This document shows positions 55,733 through 64,000 of a DNA stretch of 64,000 nt, piece by piece. The notes beneath the pieces are model-generated. The model saw only the letters and a program-made list of their open reading frames with translations. It had not been told where the DNA came from and did no database searches. Each line of letters begins with the position of its first letter. The stretch's first letter is position 1. The translations under genes were made by a program, and so were the position numbers. Source of the DNA: Mytilus californianus (Eukaryota; Mollusca; Bivalvia; Mytilida; Mytilidae); assembly GCF_021869535.1 (NCBI RefSeq), contig NW_026262668.1, forward strand, positions 26,541,732 through 26,605,731, read 5' to 3'.

Positions 55733-56965
55733 TATACTGTGACATAAAGATATAAAGAATTCTTATGACACCATTAATGCTATACTGGGTTATTGTGAAA
55801 ACCTTGGCTATAATAAATTCTTGTATGTCCCCATTACCTAAAGAAACATGGACCATTTCATGTCCCCACCCCTATATGCTGGTTTACCTCTTTCTGTACT
55901 TCTTTCAGATAAGGCTTAATAAACTACCTGTATCCAATCATATCTTATCTTATTTAAAAAGAATAATAAACAGTACCATTCAAACAGATAAAAATGACAA
56001 TTCCATTCAATTTGTATTCAATTTATCCAAAATTTACAACATAAGCACAAATTCAAGATTTTTCATACTAATCTCCATTCCATGCTTTAGTATATGCCAT
56101 ATTGTGGTTCAAAATTTCAGAACTTGTTATAAAATCCATTATTCTGTCTTGGGATGATAAAAACAAAGATATTAGACACTTATAACATTAAATATGCAAA
56201 ATACTCAGCTGTAAAGTTGCCTTTCTTGCCTGTATCAGTCTATGAAAAAGCTGAATTATGTCCCTTGGGAGTATTCATTTCCAACAAAAGTCTTTTCAAA
56301 CAGTTGAAAATGAAAAACTATATATGCTTGATATAATAAAAGATAGAAACTACAAAATGAAGCACTATTCAAACATTTGCTGCATGAATTGCCAAGAATG
56401 TGATCAATTCTTTACACAGGAGAATATAAAATCTACCTAAATTTAGCCTCAATTGGGCCTCTTTTTTTCTTAGATGGACAAATTTTATACTGAAAATGCT
56501 TCTATTGTGACCAAATATTGCCTTACTCCATAAACAGTACAAACTTAACCAGACAATTTCCCAATTTAATAGATTATGTCTTGAGAAATACCCAAGGGAT
56601 ACATTTAGGGAATTACACAGCAAAAAAGGCAAATATTTCAGTTAAAAATATTTGTCGCGACTTGAATTCTGGTGTTTCCAATTGAATTAATCATTGCGCA
56701 AGGTGAAAACAAATACAAAAGAACTAGAGTTAGGTGCATTTTATACAATATAGTTAATATTGAAATCCTAGAATGAAGTTTTATATCAGTACCCATCAAT
56801 TTGACTTATTATGATGACTCAGCACTTTTCTCAACACAGTATTGGTCTCAGTGAAAAATTTCTATTCTTGGTGATAAAAATCAAACGTATTAATCAAAAG
56901 CTTCAAAATAGTGTAATATAACTGAAGTCTGATTGATTTTGATTTCCCTTGCTATCTTCAGTATA
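55733..56965 (+). repeat. 1233-bp array spacer, copy 3
   Basis: Same as copy 1. No difference was noticed. Confidence 0.6.
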
Positions 56966-57401
56966 GGGAAAACGGTACTATTTATTCTGCCATAGGCGAC
57001 AATACTAACGCTTTCTAAATTTACCCCTTTTTATAATAAAAACCTGGACAAAACAGTTATGTGTGGTGTTAGTACTTTATTACTCTGTTTTAAAAATTGA
57101 AGCCAAATAGTATCATGACCAACTTCCAACGGAGCTTGTTTATGTTATCCATGCCCACCGTCATTTTACATTAAATTTATGAAATTTTGGAAGTCTTTTC
57201 GAATAATTCTCTAGAAAATATTTCAATGGGTTTCAAAATTTATATTGTAAATATACACACTGCAGTTATTCATAGATAAATAAAAAAATATATTGTACCC
57301 TTACATCCAATCACAGCGCTCCTAAGTTGACTTCCTTCACCTGCCTTGGGTACACAAAAGGCCAACCTAATGCTAGGAAAATGTAATAGTACCGTTTTCC
57401 C
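56966..57401 (+). mobile_element. 436-bp MITE-like block, copy 4
   Basis: Same as copy 1, flanked by TATA on both sides. Confidence 0.75.
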
Positions 57402-58634
57402 TATACTGTGACATAAAGATATAAAGAATTCTTATGACACCATTAATGCTATACTGGGTTATTGTGAAAACCTTGGCTATAATAAATTCTTGTATGTCCC
57501 CATTACCTAAAGAAACATGGACCATTTCATGTCCCCACCCCTATATGCTGGTTTACCTCTTTCTGTACTTCTTTCAGATAAGGCTTAATAAACTACCTGT
57601 ATCCAATCATATCTTATCTTATTTAAAAAGAATAATAAACAGTACCATTCAAACAGATAAAAATGACAATTCCATTCAATTTGTATTCAATTTATCCAAA
57701 ATTTACAACATAAGCACAAATTCAAGATTTTTCATACTAATCTCCATTCCATGCTTTAGTATATGCCATATTGTGGTTCAAAATTTCAGAACTTGTTATA
57801 AAATCCATTATTCTGTCTTGGGATGATAAAAACAAAGATATTAGACACTTATAACATTAAATATGCAAAATACTCAGCTGTAAAGTTGCCTTTCTTGCCT
57901 GTATCAGTCTATGAAAAAGCTGAATTATGTCCCTTGGGAGTATTCATTTCCAACAAAAGTCTTTTCAAACAGTTGAAAATGAAAAACTATATATGCTTGA
58001 TATAATAAAAGATAGAAACTACAAAATGAAGCACTATTCAAACATTTGCTGCATGAATTGCCAAGAATGTGATCAATTCTTTACACAGGAGAATATAAAA
58101 TCTACCTAAATTTAGCCTCAATTGGGCCTCTTTTTTTCTTAGATGGACAAATTTTATACTGAAAATGCTTCTATTGTGACCAAATATTGCCTTACTCCAT
58201 AAACAGTACAAACTTAACCAGACAATTTCCCAATTTAATAGATTATGTCTTGAGAAATACCCAAGGGATACATTTAGGGAATTACACAGCAAAAAAGGCA
58301 AATATTTCAGTTAAAAATATTTGTCGCGACTTGAATTCTGGTGTTTCCAATTGAATTAATCATTGCGCAAGGTGAAAACAAATACAAAAGAACTAGAGTT
58401 AGGTGCATTTTATACAATATAGTTAATATTGAAATCCTAGAATGAAGTTTTATATCAGTACCCATCAATTTGACTTATTATGATGACTCAGCACTTTTCT
58501 CAACACAGTATTGGTCTCAGTGAAAAATTTCTATTCTTGGTGATAAAAATCAAACGTATTAATCAAAAGCTTCAAAATAGTGTAATATAACTGAAGTCTG
58601 ATTGATTTTGATTTCCCTTGCTATCTTCAGTATA
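57402..58634 (+). repeat. 1233-bp array spacer, copy 4
   Basis: Same as copy 1. No difference was noticed. Confidence 0.6.
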
Positions 58635-59070
58635 GGGAAAACGGTACTATTTATTCTGCCATAGGCGACTATACTAACGCTTTCTAAATTTACCCCTTTT
58701 TATAATAAAAACCTGGACAAAACAGTTATGTGTGGTGTTAGTACTTTATTACTCTGTTTTAAAAATTGAAGCCAAATAGTATCATGACCAACTTCCAACG
58801 GAGCTTGTTTATGTTATCCATGCCCACCGTCATTTTACATTAAATTTATGAAATTTTGGAAGTCTTTTCGAATAATTCTCTAGAAAATATTTCAATGGGT
58901 TTCAAAATTTATATTGTAAATATACACACTGCAGTTATTCATAGATAAATAAAAAAATATATTGTACCCTTACATCCAATCACAGCGCTCCTAAGTTGAC
59001 TTCCTTCACCTGCCTTGGGTACACAAAAGGCCAACCTAATGCTAGGAAAATGTAATAGTACCGTTTTCCC
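58635..59070 (+). mobile_element. 436-bp MITE-like block, copy 5 (right border)
   Basis: Preceded by TATA (inner spacer) and followed by TTTA (outer flank), the mirror situation to copy 1. It carries the only substitution noticed in the array, 'ggcgactatac' for 'ggcgacaatac' (58670). Confidence 0.75.
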
Positions 59071-59074
59071 TTTA

Positions 59075-59525
59075 CCATATAGCAATAAAAATCAAAGGCG
59101 TACGTACTGCTGGTATTGTCTCACACAAGCTTCGTATGGAGAATGAATAAGCAGAGCATTGAAAACATGAATTTAGAGTTGTCTTTCTTCGTGCAATAAA
59201 AATCTTGACAATAAACTCTCCCATATCTCGTACTTGACCAACAAAATTGCTATAAAATGTGTGTGAATGTAACTTTCTCTAATTCTTTGACAATTTATAC
59301 CTTTCTGCACTCATTGTATAAAAAAAAAATTAATCAACGTGTGGTTGCCGGTGATCTCAGAAGATGATTGGATGAGTTTAAGGGTCATAACCTTAATCAG
59401 CTAACTGAATGAATCAAAATATGCTAACAGGTGTTAATGAAATTGACAACTTTGTGAAATGTGGAAGGCACTTGAAGGGGATTTTCGTTTAACAAAAAAA
59501 TAAAATTTTATTTTTTAATCATTAG
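59075..59525. other. Right flank of the array; no feature
   Basis: Unique-looking AT-rich sequence with no recognised feature. It would serve as the single-copy anchor for testing the array. Confidence 0.4.
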
Positions 59526-59531
59526 AGAAAC

Positions 59532-59691
59532 AGATTCTTACATAGTTACTCGTGGATTATCGGATTTATCCAATCACGATAGTTAAATTATAAATTTTAA
59601 AGTCCTCGACGAGGCTTGGACTTTAAAATTGATAATTTAACTATCTCGATTGGATAAATCCGATAATCAACTGGTATCAATGTAAGAATCT
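59532..59691. mobile_element. Foldback/MITE-like palindrome, 160 bp
   Basis: The outer word 'agattcttaca' pairs with 'tgtaagaatct'; 'gattatcggatttatccaat' pairs with 'attggataaatccgataatc'; 'ttttaaagtcc' pairs with 'ggactttaaaa'. A small 'ctcgacgagg' palindrome sits at the tip. Non-coding. Confidence 0.8.
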
Positions 59692-59889
59692 ATATATAAC
59701 AAACCAATGAGATTATGAAAAAGGAGATTGATTTTCAAGACTTACTTTTAAATTTAAGAAGCACATGTAACGGTATTTCGCTTTTATGGTTTAGATGTGT
59801 CGGTGCTCAACTCACTAGGAAAATTTGTCCACGGTCTTAGATCATTAGATACCAGTTTAGTCTTTTGGACTGTTATTTTGTCGATTGTG

Positions 59890-60390
59890 TCCTATTCTCA
59901 ATTCTAATATGACGTTCTTCTTTCGCTTTGGAAACAAAGCCATGCATGTTCTAATTCGAATAAAACATGGGCTGCACGTGATTGACGTCACTATTGAAAT
60001 TGTAACGTCAGTTGTATATCGTTTTGGCTTCATCAAATCAAACTGGCTGCCTTTCGAACGTGTATTATAGGTCCGGTTCAGTGGATAAAAGCTCCTAATT
60101 TTCCTATTAGAATCGAAATAATTCTATCATGCCATGCTCTATGCTCATTTTAACATGGTAAGCTTTATATTTGTCAACATTTTACACCTTGCTAGTGCTC
60201 GGTATAAAGATATCGACAAATATAATGCCTATCCATGTTAAAATGAGCATAGAGCATGTCATGAATGAATTATTTCTTAATTGAAAATTTTGACTAAGTG
60301 TGAATTCATATGGCGGGTCTCGCTACTTTAGGAGTTTATGCGATTCCCGCAGTTTTACATGTTACCTTGATTTGTCTCTTCCGTATTGAT
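59890..60390 (+). repeat. ~0.5-kb dispersed repeat containing a hairpin element
   Basis: It shares ordered words with 6200-6735 ('tctaatatgacgttcttc', 'tatccatgttaaaatgagca' and 'ggagtttatgcgattccc'). The hairpin at 60118-60274 lies inside. The open frame at 59885-60070 covers its left part and is not supported as a gene. Confidence 0.6.
60118..60274. mobile_element. Inverted repeat with ~40-bp arms
   Basis: 'gccatgctctatgctcattt' plus 'taacatgg' on the left pairs with 'ccatgtta' plus 'aaatgagcatagagcatgtc' on the right; the outer 'aataattc' pairs with 'gaattatt'. The spacer contains 'ctcggtataaagatatcgac', which is also repeated near 47470 in part. Confidence 0.75.
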
Positions 60391-60730
60391 TTCCGAGATT
60401 TGAACATCAGCAAACTACCTTCGTCTTAATATATCTGACAGCATAGATGCTTTAATAAATGATACGAGTTAATTATACCAGTTTTATTTTTTTTGGCCGT
60501 TGATGGAACAAAATACATATAAATTCCAATTGAAAAGAGATACAGTGTTATTGTCAAAATATTACAGAATATAATTCATGTTGACTCTATATTTTTAGAG
60601 GTTAAAGATATAGATCGTTCAATAAATTTTGTAAATAAAAAAAAACAATATTATAATCAGATAACTCGTGTTTCAATTACCGATAGGTTAATTAAGAAAT
60701 ATATATGGAACATTCCCATTCCAGGGCATA

Positions 60731-61415
60731 CATTGTAAAACAGAACTGGGGCGTTTCTTCCTACATTATGATATTGTAAAGTCAATTGTTAAATACTTGT
60801 ATAGTTTTGAAAATCTTCCAACTGAATTAAGTCTGTTGAAAGACGCTTATAAATGCAGACAAGAGCTTCACAAATCTAACATAACTTATTAGTTCTCATT
60901 TGTTAAAGATATATTAGAAGTTTTTGAAATTAAAGAAGAAGTAAAACATTTTGGACAATATAACTTTTTGAATATATCTAGCAAATTAATTCACACTAAA
61001 TATATTAACAATTGGTATGTTAGCCAAAAAAATGCTTCTGATGGAAAATTGTTCAATTATTTGAAATTTAAACAAAATTGTGGTTATGAAAATTATCTCT
61101 CTTTGGTTGAGAACTTTGATTTTAGAAGAGCTATTTGCAAATTACGTGTATCTGCTCATAAGCTTCAAATTGAATTTGGCCGTTTTTCAAATATTCCATG
61201 AAATGAAAGAATTATGCCAAAAATGCTCCTCTAGCTGTGTTGAAGTCAAAATCCATTTTTTAACTTCATGTGAAAAATTTAACTCTGACAGAGATGCTCT
61301 CTTTGACTTTGTTTGCCAAAAAAAAAAATCCAAACTTTTCTATTATTTATTAAGCTGTGAATACAATCAGGTCCTTAATGCTGTTGGAAAATTTATTAAA
61401 GTCAATATGAGTTAG
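60731..61415 (+). pseudogene. Decayed LINE (non-LTR retrotransposon) reverse-transcriptase C-terminus
   Basis: In one frame 60740-61201 reads TELGRFFLHYDIVKSIVKYL, later ...LRVSAHKLQIEFGRFSNIP. The frame then shifts (about 61199), and the second frame gives ELCQKCSSSCVEVKIHFLTS followed by C. The order 'ELGR' block, 'LR.SAH.L.IE.GR' block and then a CX2C...HX4C knuckle is characteristic of the C-terminal part of LINE ORF2-type proteins. An in-frame stop lies at 60890-60892, and the upstream side needs another shift near 60731 (IWNIPIPGHT lies in a different frame). The final stop is at 61413-61415. The element is 5'-truncated and dead; endonuclease and catalytic reverse-transcriptase motifs are absent. 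Confidence 0.75.
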
Positions 61416-61580
61416 ATCTATTTACTAGATACTATAAACCAAGGGCTTTATTACAGTCTAATCATATTGTGATTGTGTATTTATATTCTATGTATCTATG
61501 GTAATCAATGTTATTTTCCTTATAGATATATGCTCTATATGACCCTTGTGGGCCCTTTATTGGTAATATAATATGTTCCT
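61416..61580 (+). mobile_element. Probable 3' UTR of the LINE fragment
   Basis: The sequence after the stop contains 'tatgacccttgtgggccctt' and 'tattggtaatataatatg', a type of 3' end I associate with these elements. No poly-A or simple tail is clear, so the exact end is uncertain. Confidence 0.4.
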
Positions 61581-61584
61581 ATTC

Positions 61585-62015
61585 TTGTTCTTTAGATCGT
61601 TAAATGTCCTATACTTTTAAACTTTTCGCAAGCTTGTAGTTTTTATATATCACAATGCTCTGTCTCTCTCCAACTATTAAGGAGAGTACACACATCAAAT
61701 GAATTGGTAATCGTGCTGCATTACCTTCAGAATTATCACAAGACGTAGTCAGTTTATTTGTTTGGTCAGACCGGTAAGCTAAGTTTACTCTTGAAAATTG
61801 GAAGAAGATGAGAAACTAGTGAAAATTGTCGTGAACTTAATGAAATAGGAGATAAATGTAAACGAAATTATTTTCCTTGGTAAAAATCAGTTTACAAATA
61901 ATACAATGTCAAATCTAAAAGGAAACGAGGAGGAAGTACCTAAGCCAAGTAAAGGTTTTGGAATTTACCTACGTTGATTAATTCATACTAACTCATTTTA
62001 TATTCGTAGTTATAC
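61585..62015. other. Unannotated stretch
   Basis: No feature was recognised. Confidence 0.4.
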
Positions 62016-62018
62016 ACG

Positions 62019-62265
62019 ATTTGTCTTTCTTTGGAACAGAAAACATATTTTCATTTGTTGAATAAATATGCATTTTTGTAATGTATTTTTTAGCAGGCTA
62101 TATCTTTAATCATCCCGAAATAAGTGATTCAAAACACAAATTTATATTTTGTTAGATTTGTCTTTCTTTGAAGCAGAAAACATGTTTCTATTTGTTCAAT
62201 AAATATGTATTTTTGTAATGTATTTGTTAACAGGCAATATCATTACTCAAACCGAAAAAAAAGTT
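62019..62265 (+). repeat. 136-bp diverged tandem duplication
   Basis: 'gatttgtctttctttggaac' plus 'agaaaacat' at 62019 recurs at 62155 as 'gatttgtctttctttgaagc' plus 'agaaaacat'. Both copies continue with 'aataaatatg' and 'tttttgtaatgtatttt' / 'tttttgtaatgtatttg'. Two units, roughly 90% similar by eye. Confidence 0.8.
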
Positions 62266-62269
62266 TTGC

Positions 62270-62870
62270 TGACACGCCAGAAAATTTATCAATCTGATGT
62301 ATCTTCCTTGTACAATAATTATCAATCATCAGATCATAGTTCGGTTAAGGTTATTTATAGTCCTACATGATAATATCAATACAATAGAATGACATAACGC
62401 ATTTGTTTTAATTCGATGAGTTATGTTAGTCCGTCACAAATACCGTGAAGAACAACAGAAGCCGTCTTTTTTCTCAAAAACTTTGCTGTTGAGTGTTATT
62501 TTAAAATAATGTTGACCGGTAATTTTGCCTGCTTATCAGTCCGTTCATTAAAATTTCAGTAAACGAAATGCACGGACTTATATGACAGATGAAATTACAG
62601 GACCTGATTGTATGAATTATCTGGTTGGCACATACACGGCTCTCGTAGAACATATTTTCTTACATGCTTTAACTTTTCAAGAATTTAACTCTTTATTGGT
62701 CATATTCTTAGTGAAATGGTCGGTAGTCATAATGCAAAAGAGGATATGGCGCACTTGACGTCAGTTAGTTTTGATGGAAAGTTTATAATGAAGGATGTTC
62801 TCTATTCATAATGTGTTTTTTTGTTCGTTCGTTCATATTTCGTTTTTGGTTAAGATTTTATTTTCATTTT
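62270..62870. other. Unannotated stretch
   Basis: No gene or shared repeat was recognised. Confidence 0.4.
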
Positions 62871-62874
62871 CGAA

Positions 62875-62945
62875 TAAGTCTAGTATTAACCAAACTCGCG
62901 TCTGGTATCTTTGACGAGTTTATTTTAACTCAGATTATAATGTGC
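62875..62945 (-). repeat. Dispersed repeat R5, fragment, minus orientation
   Basis: It contains 'actcgcgtctggtatctttg' and 'acgagttt', related to the complement of the R5 start ('aaagataccagg...'). A similar fragment, 'cgcgtgtctggcgtaaaaaa', lies at 63846-63890. Confidence 0.45.
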
Positions 62946-63059
62946 TTTAGGTTTCAAATTATTTGAACTGCTAAATAAAGGCCACAGTAGTATACCGCTG
63001 TTCAATAGTCATAATTTGATTAAGCAAAAACAAATTCGGGTGACAAACTAAATCCGAGG

Positions 63060-63235
63060 GAAACACATCAACTATAAGAGGAAAACAACGGAACAACAGA
63101 AACACTTAACTACAACAAAAGCAAAAACCAACATACATAGAAATGGACTGTCTGATTACAACTGCCATATTCCCGACTTGGTACAGAACATTTTAAGAAA
63201 AAATGGTGGGTTGAACCTGGTTTTATGGCTAGCCA
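63060..63235 (-). repeat. Dispersed repeat R3, minus orientation
   Basis: It contains 'actgccatattcccgacttg', 'gtacagaacattttaagaaa' and 'aaatggtgggttgaacctgg', the complement of R3 at 6810-6890. The minus-strand open frames at 63110-63421 run through it and are not supported as genes. Confidence 0.65.
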
Positions 63236-63239
63236 AAAG

Positions 63240-64000
63240 CAATGTTGATTGATTTTGGTGGAGTGTGCTTGTGCAATCATTAGTTTTCTTTGGTGTGTTA
63301 TGTAAACTGTTGTTTGTGTTTGTGGTTTCATTTTGGTCATTGTGTTGTCTTCTCCATTTTTTACATTCAGCATGAATAGCGTAACTGAAACAATGCAACA
63401 AACAATCTCATTACAGGACATGACGTAAATACAAGTTCATTAGGACACTTCCCCACAAAGAAAATTGATGGTCTTGTCTCATTCAAAGATTAACAGCTTA
63501 TGCAAATTTGTTCGTAGTAGCAGACTTATATGACATCTCATATTTTAATTTGCAGCACGAAATATGAGATTGATTTGCAGATACTCGAGCTCATAACTGT
63601 CTTTTGGCCATCATTGATTATGAATATAAAATCTAAAAAGGAATAGGAATCTATAAATGGCTTCATGCTTTCCATGATAACAATTTAAAAAATGCGTCTA
63701 TTTACCACTGTATTGAGATAAACAATTCTTTTTTTTTATTTTCAAAAGTAACTTCATTGAATATAATTTTGAACTAGAAAAATATTAGTCCTATTCTGCC
63801 GTAATTGGTTGGATAAGTTTACCTGTTAATAACATGCTTTTAATCGCGTGTCTGGCGTAAAAAAATAAACTGGTGTCTTTGATGAGTTTTATAAAATCAT
63901 TGAACGCATCAATCCTATCGAACTTGAGATAAAGGATACAACAGATACAATTTAGTCTGCCTCATATCTTGACATCTAGAAATTGACAATGAGGATCGGT
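63240..64000. other. Unannotated right end
   Basis: Apart from the R5-like fragment at 63840-63895 ('cgcgtgtctggcgt', 'ggtgtctttgatgagtttt'), nothing was recognised. Confidence 0.4.

Larger units (their letters stand above)
51959..59070 (+). repeat. Tandem array: five 436-bp blocks alternating with four 1233-bp blocks (period 1669)
   Basis: Four complete 1669-base units start at 51959, 53628, 55297 and 56966; a final partial unit starts at 58635 and ends at 59070. The period is exactly 1669 at every junction I measured, so there are no length differences between copies. By eye the only substitution seen is A to T at 58670 in the last copy. The array begins and ends with the same 436-base block, so it can be read as block-spacer-block-spacer-block. 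No recognisable transposase, integrase or reverse transcriptase is encoded. Confidence 0.95.

Noticed and set aside
51959-59070. CRISPR-like or LTR-retrotransposon interpretation of the array
   Set aside because: Units are 1669 bp with identical spacers, so not CRISPR. Block ends are GGG...CCC and not TG...CA, with no primer-binding site, polypurine tract or retroviral-type coding.
63110-63421. 103-codon minus-strand frame
   Set aside because: It includes an R3 dispersed repeat copy and has no domain.

Overview
The window reads as nuclear DNA from a marine bivalve, most likely a mussel of the genus Mytilus. It is AT-rich and contains no convincing long open reading frame. It does contain many short dispersed sequences that I recognise from memory as abundant in Mytilus genomic DNA: the 'catcactgaagagacat' family, the 'gtctctttgacacattcccc' family, the 'tgttgaaggccgta...accatatcttc' family, the 'gtgccacatgtggagcagga' family, and two tRNA-derived SINEs. 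The species call is an inference from these repeats; no gene confirms it.

Region by region. Positions 1-12 kb are intergenic or intronic repeat territory: a foldback element with an internal minisatellite, a tRNA-derived SINE, and copies of four dispersed families. Positions 12-20 kb hold a candidate minus-strand exon, a 24-bp minisatellite with a 144-bp higher-order period, and a second SINE. Positions 20-33 kb are rich in transposon remains: a ~0.5-kb repeat in direct and hairpin form, several MITE-like foldbacks, a Helitron-like element, four minisatellites, and a nearly complete copy of the commonest dispersed family. Positions 35-51 kb hold four copies of another foldback family, the best host-gene candidate (a minus-strand first coding exon at 39134-39360), long ~170-bp-period repeats and more dispersed copies.

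The standout is 51959-59070. It is a head-to-tail array with an exact 1669-bp period, made of five 436-bp blocks (17-bp terminal inverted repeats, GGGAAAACGG... ends) alternating with four 1233-bp blocks. The outer junctions carry TTTA on both sides and all inner junctions carry TATA. This is what one expects if a MITE-bearing circle, or unequal crossing over between two MITEs, built the array at a pre-existing MITE. I saw only one base difference between copies (58670), so the array is either very young, homogenised, or an assembly product.

After the array come two more foldbacks and a decayed LINE reverse-transcriptase C-terminus (60731-61415) with a stop and frameshifts. There is no operon or pathway here. 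Most of the window's structure comes from mobile elements and tandem repeats. Two exon candidates and one SAM-like fragment are the only hints of host genes. Boundaries of dispersed repeats are approximate because they were judged by eye between diverged copies.
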